A stretch of 64,000 nt of DNA. Source: Streptomyces cinnamoneus. GTDB taxonomy: Bacteria; Actinomycetota; Actinomycetes; Streptomycetales; Streptomycetaceae. The notes beneath the pieces were generated by a model. It did no database searches. It had not been told where the DNA came from and worked only from the letters and a program-made list of their open reading frames with translations. The first letter of the stretch is position 1, and every line of letters starts with the position of its first letter. The position numbers and the translations under genes were made by a program. This document shows, one piece after another, positions 33,029-45,164 of this stretch. The DNA is taken from contig NZ_PKFQ01000001.1 of NCBI RefSeq assembly GCF_002939475.1, positions 3,345,001-3,409,000 of the forward strand, given 5' to 3'.

Positions 33029-33844
33029 TTAGGCCAGGGACCGCCAGCTCCACGTCGTGGAGATTTCGAGCGGATCGATGGGCGTGACCAGGCGGGGATC
33101 GGTGTTGAGACCGTTCGGCGGACCGGACTGCGGCTCCACGCAGACCGCCTCGGTCTGCTCGTCGTAGACCACGACCCACTCGGCCCGGCTGGTGACCTTC
33201 AGCTCCAGCGCACCGGGCCAGGTGAGGGTGACGTCGACGCCGTCGGGCATCCCGAAGCAGTCGTCCCAGGGGCCGGGCCGCGGGTCGATCCGGTGGCCGG
33301 TGGGCAGGTGGTCCGCGCCGCGCTCCTCCTGCCAGGCGGCGGCGAAGTCGAGCTCCACGTCCTTGCCGCTGCCGAGGTTCCGCAGGAACCACGGGTGCCA
33401 GCCGGCCTGCGCCGGAAAGGAGTCGCCGTAGGTCTCGACGCCCATGGTCAGGGTCAGGGAATCCTCGCTCAGCTCCACCAACTGGGTGACGCGTCCGCTG
33501 TACGGCCACGGCTCGGCGAGGTCGTACGTGAACGCGGCGGAGCGCTTGTCGGCACGGGCGGTGCGCCAGGCGGCGTCCCGGCCGGTGCCGTGGATGGCGT
33601 GGGGCGCGGCGTTGAGGGGCATCTGGTGGACGTCGCCGCCGTTGCGGAAGCGGCCGAGGGCGATGCGGCCGCACCAGGGGACCATCGGGAAGGCGCCGTA
33701 CCGCTCCCCCTGGCGGAGGAGTTCGGTGCCGGCGATCGTGAGGCTGCTGAGGCGGCAGCCGCCCGCGGGGTCCACGGTCACTTCGGCGTCGCCGGCGGCC
33801 AGCCGTACCGGCTGGGGTGCGCTGATATTCGTCATGTCGCTCAC
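33029..33844 (-). CDS. Aldose 1-epimerase family protein
   Basis: This is a 271-residue galactose-mutarotase-like beta-sandwich. It has G-A-F-P-M-V-P-W-C-G-R-I, H-A-I-H-G-T-G-R-D, Q-A-G-W-H-P-W-F (catalytic His) and a carboxylate in V-C-V-E-P-Q-S-G-P. It interconverts sugar anomers or acts as a hexose-6-phosphate mutarotase. Start codons GTG 33850, GTG 33844 and ATG 33835 are all possible; 33844 was chosen, without strong evidence. It runs into pyrE with a five-base gap. Why sugar mutarotation and pyrimidine synthesis are coupled is unclear. Confidence 0.85.
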   Translation of the reverse strand: MSDMTNISAPQPVRLAAGDAEVTVDPAGGCRLSSLTIAGTELLRQGERYGAFPMVPWCGRIALGRFRNGGDVHQMPLNAAPHAIHGTGRDAAWRTARADKRSAAFTYDLAEPWPYSGRVTQLVELSEDSLTLTMGVETYGDSFPAQAGWHPWFLRNLGSGKDVELDFAAAWQEERGADHLPTGHRIDPRPGPWDDCFGMPDGVDVTLTWPGALELKVTSRAEWVVVYDEQTEAVCVEPQSGPPNGLNTDPRLVTPIDPLEISTTWSWRSLA

Positions 33845-33897
33845 GTTCACGACATTAGGGGCTCCGGCCGTGGCGGTGCGCGCCGTTGCCGCGCCCG

Positions 33898-34668
33898 CTA
33901 GTGCTTGCGCCGCAGCACCCGGGTGACCACGACCGCGCCGGCCAGCGCGAGCGCCGCCGCGGGGGCCGCCCAGCGCAGCACGGCGGTGCCGGAGGTGGTC
34001 TCCGGGGCCGGGACGGGGGCGTAGCGGCCGCGGGGCGGGGCGTGGTCGACCTCTTCCGCACTGCGGCCGATCATGGTGCGGCGGGCGTGTGCCGCCTCGG
34101 CCGGCGGCTCGTCGTCCAGGGCGTCCCCGTCGAGGCCGTCCTCGGAGTCGTCGGAGTCCTCGGGGCCCATGTCGTCGGGGTCCTCCGGGTCGGCGGGCTC
34201 GCCCGGGGCCGGCGCGTCCAGCGACGGCAGCCGGACCTCGTCCTCGCGCAGCTCCTCCGCCAGCGCCGCCGCGAAGCGGTCCAGCAGCCGGCGGGCCGCC
34301 GACTCGGCCGTCTTCGCGTCGAACTCCGCGAGCCGGCCCGCGCCGCCGACCGTGCCCGTGCAGCTCAGCCGGGTGCCGCCCGGCATCTCCTCGGGCAGGG
34401 CGCTCAGCGCGATCGTCACCGTGCCGGACCCCCGCGCCTCCGTGCCCTCGCCGGACAGCTCGTAGACGCCGTCCCGCTCGGTCAGGCGCAGCGCTCCCCG
34501 GTAGGTGATCGTGGAACCGCCGATGCGCAGTCGCAGCCGCCCCGTGAGCGTGGTGCCGGCCGAAGCGTCCTGCTGCAGGCCGGGCACGCACCGCGCGACG
34601 CGCGCGGGATCGCTCAGGACCCGCCGCACCGCGCCGACGGGAAACGGAACGAACACCTCATGCTCCAT
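33898..34668 (-). CDS. SRPBCC (CoxG-like) domain protein with C-terminal membrane anchor
   Basis: This 256-residue protein starts with an SRPBCC fold (residues 1-145; F-P-V-G-A-V-R-R-V-L-S-D-P-A-R-V-A-R-C-V-P-G-L is the typical CoxG/START-like entrance). A very acidic linker follows (about 150-190, rich in Asp/Glu/Pro), then a membrane helix near 230-250 and the basic end R-V-L-R-R-K-H. This makes it a tail-anchored cytoplasmic lipid- or ligand-binding domain. The family includes the carbon-monoxide-dehydrogenase maturation protein CoxG, but no CO dehydrogenase genes are present. The ligand is unknown. Confidence 0.78.
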   Translation of the reverse strand: MEHEVFVPFPVGAVRRVLSDPARVARCVPGLQQDASAGTTLTGRLRLRIGGSTITYRGALRLTERDGVYELSGEGTEARGSGTVTIALSALPEEMPGGTRLSCTGTVGGAGRLAEFDAKTAESAARRLLDRFAAALAEELREDEVRLPSLDAPAPGEPADPEDPDDMGPEDSDDSEDGLDGDALDDEPPAEAAHARRTMIGRSAEEVDHAPPRGRYAPVPAPETTSGTAVLRWAAPAAALALAGAVVVTRVLRRKH

Positions 34669-34746
34669 AGCTAGCGAGCCTACCCACCGGGCCCCGCACC
34701 AGTACCCGCCCGGTCGACTCCGATCGAACTTTCCGTCAGAAGACGG

Positions 34747-35397
34747 TCAGTATCCGACCGTGAAGCGCTCACCCACGTGCTTCGGCGTCTCGATCTCGTC
34801 GACGAGCGCCACCGCGTAGTCCTCGGCGGAGATGCGGCTCACGCCCTGCTCGTCCACGACGAGGTCCTCCAGGGCCGTGCGGTACGCACCCGTGCGCTCG
34901 CCGGGCTCGATCGTGCCGGCGGGGCTGAGGTTGGTCCAGCGCACGTCGGACACCGTCCGGTAGTAGTCGAGCGCGTCGCCGTGCGCGTGCATGATCTGGA
35001 GCAGGAACTCGGGGATCCCCTCGGCGTCCCAGACCTTCGTGCCGGCGGGCGTGCGCAGGGAGCCCGCGCCGCCGACCGCGATGAGCCGCGGTGCCATGGC
35101 GCCGAGCGAGCGCACCCCGGCGACCAGGGACTTCGCCGCGGGCTCGATGGTCGCCACGTGACCGGGGCCGTCGCCGCCGCCCACCGCGCTGACCACCACG
35201 TCCTGGCCCTCGGCGGCGGCGGCCACCGACGCCGGGTCGAGCACGTCGCCGGTGGTGACCTTGAGTCCCGGGTGCCGCTCGGTGAGCTTGGCGGGGTCAC
35301 GGACGACGGCCGTGACCTGGTGGCCGCGCTCCAGCGCCTCGCGCAGGACGCGGCTGCCGATCGTTCCGGTGGCGCCGAAGAGGGCGATCCTGACCAT
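34747..35397 (-). CDS. NAD(P)-binding reductase/epimerase-like protein
   Basis: This 216-residue Rossmann protein has dinucleotide motif G-A-T-G-T-I-G (8-14), V-V-R-D-P-A-K and V-S-A-V-G-G-G. It belongs to the atypical SDR family of NAD(P)H-binding proteins that includes azoreductase- and NmrA-like members. It is divergently paired with an AraC regulator 92 bases away, a layout common for stress-inducible oxidoreductases. The substrate is unknown. Confidence 0.8.
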   Translation of the reverse strand: MVRIALFGATGTIGSRVLREALERGHQVTAVVRDPAKLTERHPGLKVTTGDVLDPASVAAAAEGQDVVVSAVGGGDGPGHVATIEPAAKSLVAGVRSLGAMAPRLIAVGGAGSLRTPAGTKVWDAEGIPEFLLQIMHAHGDALDYYRTVSDVRWTNLSPAGTIEPGERTGAYRTALEDLVVDEQGVSRISAEDYAVALVDEIETPKHVGERFTVGY

Positions 35398-35489
35398 GGG
35401 TACTCCTGTTTATCGTTGAACCGTTCTTGTCCTTAATCACCACGCTAGGGGTGCGACCGGACGGCAGCCAGATAGGCTCGCGCCTGCTC

Positions 35490-36392
35490 ATGGTGAAAAA
35501 ACGACACGATGCCCCCGACGGCGAAGGCGGCGAGATCGTCGAACTCGCCTACGACGCCCCGCCCGGCACCCCCGCGGGCGTGGAGGTGCTGACCCTCGCC
35601 GAGCTGCGCGAGCGGGCCCCCGAAGGGCTGCTGCCCCGGCCGCAGCGGCTGGACTTCCACCAGATCGTCGCCGTGGACTCCGGCTCGGCCGTCCACACCG
35701 TGGACTTCACCGCGCACACCCTCGACGCCGGTTCCGTGCTGTGGGTCCGCCCCGGCCAGGTGCAGCAGTTCGGCGACGTCGCGGCCGTCGAGGGCACGGT
35801 CGTGCTCGTCCAGCCCGGCTTCCTGCCGCCGGGGACCGCCGTCTCGGAGGTGGCCGACGAACCGTTCCGGCCGGTGCTGTGGCGGCCCGTCGGCGACGAC
35901 CGGGAGGCCGTCTTCTGCGCCGTGCGCCACCTGGCCACCGACTTCCGCACCGGAAGCCGGCTGCCGCCCGGCATCCACGCCGACGTCCTGCGCCACCTGC
36001 TGTCCGTGCTGGTGCTGCGCCTCGCACACGGCACCGCCGCCGCGAGCGGTGTCCCGGCACCCGCCGAGGCGTTCGTCCGGTTCCGCGCCGCCGTCGAGCG
36101 CGGCTTCGCCACCCGCCACCGGGTCGCGGACTACGCCCGTGAGCTCGGCTACGCCCCCCGCACCCTCACGCGGGCGACGCTGGCGGCGGCCGGGGTGGGC
36201 GCGAAGGAGTTCATCGACCGGCGCGTGATGCTGGAGGCCAGACGGCTGCTGGCGCACAGCGACCTGCCCGCCGCCCGGATCGCCGGGCAGCTGGGCTTCG
36301 ACGACGCCGCCAACTTCTCGAAGTTCTTCCACCACCGGGCCGGTGACTCCCCCGGCGCCTTCCGGCGCCGTCACCGCTACGGCTCGCCGTAG
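35490..36392 (+). CDS. AraC-family transcriptional regulator
   Basis: This 300-residue regulator has an N-terminal cupin-like ligand domain (about 35-150; [14 protein letters not shown]) and two C-terminal helix-turn-helix motifs ([16 protein letters not shown] and [17 protein letters not shown]). The ATG at 35490 gives M-V-K-K-R-H; a TTG at 35427 is possible but lacks support. It is divergent from the NAD(P)-binding protein gene, its likely target. The 3' end overlaps the convergent spermidine synthase gene by 16 bases. Confidence 0.86.
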   Translation: MVKKRHDAPDGEGGEIVELAYDAPPGTPAGVEVLTLAELRERAPEGLLPRPQRLDFHQIVAVDSGSAVHTVDFTAHTLDAGSVLWVRPGQVQQFGDVAAVEGTVVLVQPGFLPPGTAVSEVADEPFRPVLWRPVGDDREAVFCAVRHLATDFRTGSRLPPGIHADVLRHLLSVLVLRLAHGTAAASGVPAPAEAFVRFRAAVERGFATRHRVADYARELGYAPRTLTRATLAAAGVGAKEFIDRRVMLEARRLLAHSDLPAARIAGQLGFDDAANFSKFFHHRAGDSPGAFRRRHRYGSP

Positions 36393-37939
36393 CGGGGATG
36401 CATGAGCGTCGACGGCGGCGGCGACGGCTGCCGTCCGCGCTCGGCGGCCCACGCCAGCCGGCGCAACCGGTGCGGCGTGAGGGTGCGCAGCGCCGGACGC
36501 GCCTCCGGCAGTCGCAGCGGGGCGGGCGAGCGGGAGGCGAGCAGCAGCCCCCAGTCCTGCCGCCGGGTGTCCCTGGCCGGCGGCGCCATGACCCGGTAGG
36601 GCTCGGTCGCCAGCCCCACGGAGCGGACCGTGGCGTCCACGGTCCAGAAGGTGTGCGGGCGGGCCGACAGGTCACCGCCGTGGATCGCCAGGCGCCCGCC
36701 GGGGGCGAGGGAGCGCGTGACGAGGCCGTAGAACTCCTGCGAGTACAGCTTGGCGCTGGGCGTGACGCCGGGGTCGGGCAGGTCGGAGACCACCACGTCG
36801 TACGGGCCCGCCTCCTGCCCGCGCGAGGAGCGCAACCAGTCGAACGCGTCGGCGGTGACGACCCGCACGCGCGGGTCGCGGTAGGCGGCGCCGTTGAGGG
36901 CCACCAGGTCCCGGTCGGCGCGGGCCAGCCGCAGGACGGCCGCGTCCTCCTCGACGACCGTCACCGAGGCGACGTCCGGATAGCGCAGGACCTCCCGCAC
37001 GGCGAGGCCGTCACCGCCGCCCAGGACGAGGACGCGACGGTGCGGGCCGGCCATCGCGGGGTGGACGAGCGCCTCGTGGTAGCGGCAGTCGTCGTTGCCG
37101 CTGACCCTCAGCCGGCCGTCGAGGAAGAGCGAGAGCGGCTGGCCGCTCGCGCCGCCCCCGGTGAGCACGACCTCCTGGACGTCGGAGTGGACGGCCACCT
37201 TGACCTCGGCCCCGTACACCGCCTGCCGCGCGGCCCGCTCGAACGGACCGGTGAGCGCCGAGCAGACGCCCAGCAGCGCCAGGACCAGCGCGTTCACCGC
37301 GACGAGCAGCCACAGCGCCCGTACGGTCAGGTCGCGCCGGAAGAGCCAGAGCACGAGCACCCCGCCGGCGACGGCGTTGACCGCGCCCGTGACCAGGGCA
37401 CCCGTCAACTGCCCCAGCACCGGCAGCAGCAGGAAGGGGAAGGCGAGCCCGCCGACCAGCGCGCCCACGTAGTCGGCGGCGAACAGGTCGGCGACCGCGC
37501 CGCCCGCGTCCTGCCGGCGGATGCGCTGGATGAGGGTCATCAGGAGCGGCACCTCGGCACCGATCAGCACGCCGATCGCCAGCGAGAAACCCACCAGCGC
37601 CAGACGGGCCTGCCCGAACCAGGCGAAGCAGGCGTAGAGCGCCATGGCGGACAGCCCGCCGGTCAGGGCCAGCACCGCCTCGATCGCCGCGAAGCCGAGG
37701 GCCGCGCGGGCCCGCAGGCGCTTGGCGAGCAGGGAGCCGACACCCATGGCGAAGACCATGACGGAGAGGACGACGGACGCCTGGGTGACGGAGTCGCCGA
37801 TCAAGTAGGAGGCCAGGGCGACCAGTTCCAGCTCGTACACCAGGCCGCAGGCGGCGCAGATGAAGACGGTGGTGAGGACGAGGAGGCGGCCGAGCTCGGC
37901 CGGTACGGGCAGCCGCGCCGGCACCGGGCGGGGAACCAT
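36377..37939 (-). CDS. speE: Polyamine aminopropyltransferase (spermidine synthase) with N-terminal membrane domain
   Basis: The protein has 520 residues. The first 215 form about seven membrane helices. The C-terminal half is a spermidine synthase domain with [21 protein letters not shown] and [10 protein letters not shown]. It would transfer an aminopropyl group from decarboxylated S-adenosylmethionine to a polyamine. Membrane-fused versions are common in actinobacteria and their true substrates are unclear. The ATG at 37939 is followed within 20 residues by the first helix. Confidence 0.87.
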   Translation of the reverse strand: MVPRPVPARLPVPAELGRLLVLTTVFICAACGLVYELELVALASYLIGDSVTQASVVLSVMVFAMGVGSLLAKRLRARAALGFAAIEAVLALTGGLSAMALYACFAWFGQARLALVGFSLAIGVLIGAEVPLLMTLIQRIRRQDAGGAVADLFAADYVGALVGGLAFPFLLLPVLGQLTGALVTGAVNAVAGGVLVLWLFRRDLTVRALWLLVAVNALVLALLGVCSALTGPFERAARQAVYGAEVKVAVHSDVQEVVLTGGGASGQPLSLFLDGRLRVSGNDDCRYHEALVHPAMAGPHRRVLVLGGGDGLAVREVLRYPDVASVTVVEEDAAVLRLARADRDLVALNGAAYRDPRVRVVTADAFDWLRSSRGQEAGPYDVVVSDLPDPGVTPSAKLYSQEFYGLVTRSLAPGGRLAIHGGDLSARPHTFWTVDATVRSVGLATEPYRVMAPPARDTRRQDWGLLLASRSPAPLRLPEARPALRTLTPHRLRRLAWAAERGRQPSPPPSTLMHPRYGEP

Positions 37940-38013
37940 GCGGGAACGCTACGTCACGAGTCGGCACCCCCTTGTCACCCACACGGGTTCAATGCTCCGT
38001 CGCCGGGTGACCG

Positions 38014-38532
38014 TCACAGGGGGGCGGTCATGCGCACGCCCACCCGGGTCCGGGTGGTGACCAGGCGTCTTTCCTGCGGATAGGCGTGCCAGGTGCGCCA
38101 ACTCATCTGGCCGTCGGACCGCTGGGCGAGCAGCGCCGTGAAGGCGTGCGGGCTGCCGGGAAACGTTCCGGCCAGGCCGTGGGGGTGCTCGGCGACCAGC
38201 GCCAGCAGCTCCTGCGCGCGCCCCGCGAAGGAACAGGGCGAGAGCGTCTCGACGCGCGCGGCGAATTCGTACTCCCATGCGCCGACCCGCTTGGCCACGC
38301 CCAGGGGCAGCGGGGTCTGGCTGCCGGGTATGCAGGCGACGGTCTCCGAACAGAGACCGTCGTCCTCTTCGAGTATGACCTGGTGGGAGGCGCCCAGCAG
38401 GCGCAGTTGCACGGCGGATCCCGCCAGGTGGAGGTCGAGGACGGCCAGCGCGGGAAGGGGTTCCTTCCCCAGACACCAGGCGAGGTCCGCGGCGCGGGTA
38501 TCGGTGTAGGCGGTCTTGAGGGTGGTGAGCAT
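38014..38532 (-). CDS. DUF2617 family protein
   Basis: This 172-residue soluble protein of the actinobacterial DUF2617 family starts M-L-T-T-L-K-T-A-Y-T-D-T. It holds L-G-A-S-H-Q-V and H-A-F-T-A-L-L-A, and ends with W-R-T-W-H-A-Y-P-Q. No function is known. It precedes the membrane spermidine synthase on the same strand with a 74-base gap, and the two commonly occur together, suggesting a shared process. The ATG at 38532 gives the family start. A longer upstream frame is low complexity and was rejected. Confidence 0.8.
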   Translation of the reverse strand: MLTTLKTAYTDTRAADLAWCLGKEPLPALAVLDLHLAGSAVQLRLLGASHQVILEEDDGLCSETVACIPGSQTPLPLGVAKRVGAWEYEFAARVETLSPCSFAGRAQELLALVAEHPHGLAGTFPGSPHAFTALLAQRSDGQMSWRTWHAYPQERRLVTTRTRVGVRMTAPL

Positions 38533-38907
38533 GGGTCGGCTCCGCGAGCGAGCAGTGGAGGGTGGGCCGGCCCGCCCCGAGGAGGACCAGATTCCTTTCG
38601 AGTGCGCCGGCTCATGCCCACATTCGAGGCTCCTCGTTTCCGTTCTTCCGTTCGTTCCGTTCGCGCCGATCCGGCGGATGCGATTCCGGGCTTCCGGGGA
38701 ATCCGAGGAGTTGTCTCTCAACGTGGCTCTGAAAGAGAGGGAATCACGAAAGGACGGCGCCCACAGCGGTTTTACCCATCATCTGCAACTTTCCATCCAC
38801 GCGAGGGCCATGCAGTTCAAATGTTCAACAGACCGGCGTGCGGCGGATTCGAAAGGTCCGCCGCACGCATATGCGGCCGGTCATGGGCCACTTGCACAAT
38901 CGCCTGA
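38533..38907. other. Intergenic region of 375 bases
   Basis: It holds the promoter region of the DUF2617 gene, an A+T-richer stretch (about 38620-38830) and the aminotransferase terminator at 38836-38868. Short open frames here lack codon bias and were not called. Confidence 0.55.
38836..38868 (-). terminator. Aminotransferase gene terminator
   Basis: A 12-bp perfect stem GCGTGCGGCGGA with loop TTCGAAAGG, 40 bases after the aminotransferase stop. Confidence 0.75.
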
Positions 38908-40095
38908 TCAAACCGCGCTGACCAGCTTCTCCACGGCCTCGGCCACCGACTTCTCCCGCTTGCAGAAGGAGAAACGCACCAGATAGGAGGGGGCGTCGGG
39001 GCGCAACTGGAAGGCGGACGTGGGAATTGCCACCACCCCGGCGCGCAAAGGGAGTTCACGGCAGAAACGCACGCCGTCCGCGTGCCCCCACGCGCGGATG
39101 TCCGCCTGCACGAAATAACCGGCTTCCGCGCGATAGGGCCGCAATCCGGCCCTGGCGAGCCCCTCGCTCAACACGTCCCGGTTGCGCCGCAGCGTCGTCC
39201 GCAGCTCCGCGGCCCACGCCTCCACGCCCCCCAGGGCCCGCGCGAGCGCCTCCTGGTAGGGCGTGCCGGAGGCGTAGGTGAGGAACTGCTTCGCCGACCC
39301 CACCGCCGCCACCAGGTCCGCCGGGCCGCACACCCAGCCGACCTTCCAGCCGGTGACGTTGAAGGTCTTGCCCGCCGAGGAGATCGTGAGCGTCCGCTCC
39401 CGCATCCCCGGCAGGGCTGCGATCGTCCGGTGCTCGCCGCCGTCGTAGACCAGGTGCTCGTAGACCTCGTCGGTCACCACCGTCAGGTCGTGCTCCCGGC
39501 AGACCTCCGCCACGGCGGCCAGCTCGTCGGCCGTGAACACCTTCCCGGTGGGGTTGTGCGGCGTGTTGAGCAGCAGGACGCGCGTGCGCGGGGTCACCGC
39601 CGACCGCAGCGCGTCGGCGTCCAGCACGAAGCCCGTCGCCCGCCCCGTGGTGTCCTCGGCCAGCGGCACGGGCACCAGGTGGGCGCCCGCCAGGCGCGCC
39701 CCGGCGGGATAGGCGTCGTAGCACGGGTCGAAGGCGATGACCTCGTCGCCCGGATCGCACAGCGCCAGCAGCGCCGCCGCCAGCGCCTCCGTGGCACCGG
39801 TGGTCACCAGCACCTCGCCCTGCGGCGTGTAGTCCAGGCCGTACCGCCTGCGCTGGTGCGCGGCGACCGCCTCGCGCAGCGCCGGGAAGCCGTGGGCGGG
39901 CGGGTACTGGTTGCCGCCCGCGAGGACCGCGTCCGCCACCTCCCGCAACAGCGGCGCGGGACCGTCCAGCTCCGGCACGCCCTGGCCCAGGTTGACCGCC
40001 CCGGTGCTCCGCGCCAGCTCGGTCATCTCCGTGAAGACCGACGTGCCCATTCCCCGCACCCGCGCCGCCGGGCCCCACACGTTTTCCCTGACCAT
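38908..40095 (-). CDS. Class I/II pyridoxal-phosphate aminotransferase
   Basis: This 395-residue fold-type I aminotransferase has N-L-G-Q-G-V-P-E, the residues near PLP in L-L-N-T-P-H-N-P-T-G-K, D-E-V-Y-E-H-L-V, the Schiff-base lysine in S-S-A-G-K-T-F-N-V-T-G-W-K and the substrate-carboxylate Arg in L-V-R-F-S-F-C-K. The pattern is closest to kynurenine/methionine aminotransferases (YbdL/KAT-like). It could act in methionine, aromatic amino acid or diaminopimelate metabolism; the substrate cannot be fixed by eye. The ATG at 40095 was chosen as the start behind GCGGGATCGGG. Confidence 0.85.
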   Translation of the reverse strand: MVRENVWGPAARVRGMGTSVFTEMTELARSTGAVNLGQGVPELDGPAPLLREVADAVLAGGNQYPPAHGFPALREAVAAHQRRRYGLDYTPQGEVLVTTGATEALAAALLALCDPGDEVIAFDPCYDAYPAGARLAGAHLVPVPLAEDTTGRATGFVLDADALRSAVTPRTRVLLLNTPHNPTGKVFTADELAAVAEVCREHDLTVVTDEVYEHLVYDGGEHRTIAALPGMRERTLTISSAGKTFNVTGWKVGWVCGPADLVAAVGSAKQFLTYASGTPYQEALARALGGVEAWAAELRTTLRRNRDVLSEGLARAGLRPYRAEAGYFVQADIRAWGHADGVRFCRELPLRAGVVAIPTSAFQLRPDAPSYLVRFSFCKREKSVAEAVEKLVSAV

Positions 40096-40335
40096 CCCGA
40101 TCCCGCTTTCCCTCGGTCCCACGCCAGTTCAGCCGATCGGGCTCACCCTAGGCCCGTGCGCTCGGCAGGCGCACGGCCCCGGCACACCCACCGGTCCGGG
40201 CGCGCTCCGACACACCGGCGTGCGCCCGAGCGGGTGGAAGGCGCACCGCTTACGGGCGTTCCTGGTCGCGCGCACGAGGCACGGGCCGCATGGTCGGTAT
40301 GCCCCCACCGTCCCGCACAGCACCGGAGGTGCCCC

Positions 40336-41559
40336 GTGTCCGCCGGCCCGGCCGTTCAAGGAGACGCAGCACCCGTCCGAACGCCCCAACCACGCCGTGC
40401 CCCCGGCAGCGGGCACGCCGACCGCGTGGACCGGGTGCGCGAAGCACTGCGCCGGGCCCTGCCGGCACTCGGGATGTACGCCGCCGCGCGGCTGACCGGG
40501 ATGACGGTCATGGCCGCGTGGGCGTGGTGGATCGGCAAGCACCCGCGCACGCTGCTGGGCCACCTCTGGGACGGCATCTGGTACACCGGCATCGCCCGCA
40601 ACGGCTACGGCCTGGTCCTGCCCTCCCCCACCACCAAGGGCGTCATCTTCAACGACCTCGCCTTCTTCCCGCTCTACCCCGGCCTGGTGCGGGCCGTGGC
40701 GACGGTGCTGCCGCTGACGGTCGTCAGCGCGGGCCTGCTGGTCGCCTGGGCCTCGGCGGCCCTCGCCGCCTGGGGCGTCTACGCGGTGGGCGAGCGGCTG
40801 TACGGGCGGCGGGCAGGGACGTTCCTGGTGCTGCTGTGGGGGCTGCTGCCGCACGCGATCGTGCAGACCATGGCCTACACCGAGTCCCTGATGACGGCGC
40901 TGGCCGCGTGGGCGCTCTACGCCCTGCTCACGGGCCGGTGGCTGTGGGCGGGGGGCCTGGCGCTGCTGGCGGGGCTGTCACGGCCCAACGCCATCGCCGT
41001 CGCCGCCGCCGTCTGGTGCGCCGTCGCGCTGGCGCTGTGGCGGGATGCGCGGACCCGGCGGGACTGGCGGCCGTGGGCGGCGGCGGGTCTGGCCCCGCTG
41101 GGCTGGGCCGGCTACGTCCTGTGGGCGGGCGTCCGCTCGGGCGACGGCCCGCTGGGCTACTTCGCGGTGCAGCGGCGGTGGGGGTCGCGCTTCGACTTCG
41201 GGCGGGACGCCTTCCGGTTCGTCCGGCACCTGATCGTCGCCCGGGACTACCTGGCCTACTACGCGACCGTGGCCGTCCTGGCCGTGGCGCTGCTGGCGCT
41301 CCTCCACCTGGCCCTGCACCGGCCGCCCGCGCCGCTGCTGGTGTACGTGCTGGTGCTGGTCGTCATCGCGGTGGGCGGCTCCAGCTACTTCGCCTCCAAG
41401 CCGCGGTTCCTGCTGCCGGCCTTCCCGCTGCTCGTCCCGGCGGCCATGGCGATGGCGAAAGCCCGGCCCCGCACGCTCGCCGTGACGGCGGGCGCGCTGG
41501 CCGGGCTGTCGTTCTTCTACGGGACCTATCTGCTGGCCGTGGCCAGGGTCCCCATGTGA
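40336..41559 (+). CDS. PIG-V-like polytopic mannosyltransferase family protein
   Basis: This 407-residue membrane protein has about nine helices. An early luminal-type loop contains H-L-W-D-G-I-W-Y, resembling the W-D-x-x-W/Y signature of PIG-V/GT-C mannosyltransferases, then F-F-P-L-Y-P-G-L and L-S-R-P-N-A. Family members transfer mannose from polyprenyl-phosphate mannose to membrane acceptors. The GTG at 40336 follows GGAGG by six bases, so the longer upstream frame was rejected. It stands alone and is convergent with the YbjN gene. The acceptor is unknown. Confidence 0.82.
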   Translation: MSAGPAVQGDAAPVRTPQPRRAPGSGHADRVDRVREALRRALPALGMYAAARLTGMTVMAAWAWWIGKHPRTLLGHLWDGIWYTGIARNGYGLVLPSPTTKGVIFNDLAFFPLYPGLVRAVATVLPLTVVSAGLLVAWASAALAAWGVYAVGERLYGRRAGTFLVLLWGLLPHAIVQTMAYTESLMTALAAWALYALLTGRWLWAGGLALLAGLSRPNAIAVAAAVWCAVALALWRDARTRRDWRPWAAAGLAPLGWAGYVLWAGVRSGDGPLGYFAVQRRWGSRFDFGRDAFRFVRHLIVARDYLAYYATVAVLAVALLALLHLALHRPPAPLLVYVLVLVVIAVGGSSYFASKPRFLLPAFPLLVPAAMAMAKARPRTLAVTAGALAGLSFFYGTYLLAVARVPM

Positions 41560-41575
41560 GCCCCGGGCGGGACGC

Positions 41576-42109
41576 TCAGGCCTCGTCGTCCGGCTTGTCG
41601 TCGCCGGACTCGATGTCGGCCTCCAGGCCGAGCTGCTCGACGAGCCACTTGTCGAACTCGATCGAGGCCCGCACCCAGCTGACCGTGCTGGACACGAAGT
41701 GCTCCAGGGACACCCCGACGCCGATCAGCATCTGCGCCTCGCCGATGAGGCGGACGGTGCCGTCGTCGTGGGTGTGCGTGTAGACCTTCGGCCACAGCGT
41801 GCGACGGTTCCAGTCGTCGATCACCTCGAGGAGCTTGGACTTCTCATCGATGCCGTGCGGGCGGTCGTAGAACGTCCGCACGGAGAAGACCTGCTGCTCG
41901 TCCTCGCCGCGGAACATGAAGTACGTGCGGAACTGCTCCCACGGGGCGGCGAGGTCGCCCTCGTCGTCCACGACGTACTTCAGCTCCATCTGCTCGAGGA
42001 GCTGCTTGACCAGGTCCTGGTCGGGGATGACGGGACCGCTCGGGCCCGCCTCGGGCTGCGGTTCGGGCTGGCCCCCGAAATTAGGAATCGAGGACGGGTC
42101 GATGCTCAC
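41576..42109 (-). CDS. YbjN domain-containing protein
   Basis: This 177-residue protein has a Pro/Gly-rich N-terminus and a YbjN fold (residues 30-150; Y-V-V-D-D-E-G-D-L-A, F-R-T-Y-F-M-F-R-G, W-P-K-V-Y-T-H-T-H-D-D-G-T-V-R). It ends in an acidic tail. YbjN proteins resemble type III secretion chaperones, bind partner proteins and influence stress tolerance. The GTG at 42109 sits behind GGGAAGAACCG. It lies just downstream of clpB on the same strand, which may mean shared regulation, but a 113-base gap separates them. Confidence 0.8.
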   Translation of the reverse strand: MSIDPSSIPNFGGQPEPQPEAGPSGPVIPDQDLVKQLLEQMELKYVVDDEGDLAAPWEQFRTYFMFRGEDEQQVFSVRTFYDRPHGIDEKSKLLEVIDDWNRRTLWPKVYTHTHDDGTVRLIGEAQMLIGVGVSLEHFVSSTVSWVRASIEFDKWLVEQLGLEADIESGDDKPDDEA

Positions 42110-42222
42110 CGGTTCTTCCCTTCGTACGGTCTCCCGCCATCCTCCCTCACACAGGCCCCCGGGCCGCAACCCCTCGCGCGGGGTGATCCGCCCGGGGACC
42201 CGTTTGGGCTGGTTGCCCTGGC

Positions 42223-44862
<2,640 letters not shown>

Positions 44863-45164
44863 GGTGTCGGGCTCCTCCTCGTGCTCACGGTCATGTCCTG
44901 CTTGAGGGAACGTGCGATAAGTTGAGTCTATTCCACTCAACCCTGTCCGCGCAGCCCCCATGCCCGGGAAATCCGGGCATTCCCCGCCTCCACCCCGGGA
45001 CTCTCCTATGGTCCGGCGCCTCAGGGGTCACCGCCCCCTGAGCCGCGCGGCCGCCGGCGCCCCGCCCCCCAGGACGGCGCCCTCACCGGCCCCCGCGCCC
45101 GCCGCCCCGGCGAGCGAGGCGAACCCCCACCCGCGCGGCCGCGCCCTCCCCTAACCTGAGCCCC
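44863..45164. other. Divergent intergenic region, clpB / F420-dependent oxidoreductase-like gene
   Basis: The 302 bases contain the clpB HAIR site and a short hairpin TGCCCGG-GAAA-TCCGGGCA (about 44961-44979). The remainder is extremely C-rich, without further recognisable sites. Confidence 0.5.
44921..44941. promoter_or_regulatory. HAIR operator (HspR site) of clpB
   Basis: TTGAGT-N7-ACTCAA matches the HspR inverted repeat CTTGAGT-N7-ACTCAAG at 12 of 14 positions. It overlaps the probable -35 element of clpB, which fits repression by HspR. Confidence 0.85.

Noticed and set aside
38516..38986. Small frames in the 375-base gap upstream of DUF2617
   Set aside because: Weak codon bias, no ribosome-binding site, and the region contains the aminotransferase terminator.
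39082..40335. Upstream extension of the PIG-V-like membrane protein frame
   Set aside because: It is antisense to the aminotransferase gene. The GTG at 40336 with GGAGG is the supported start.
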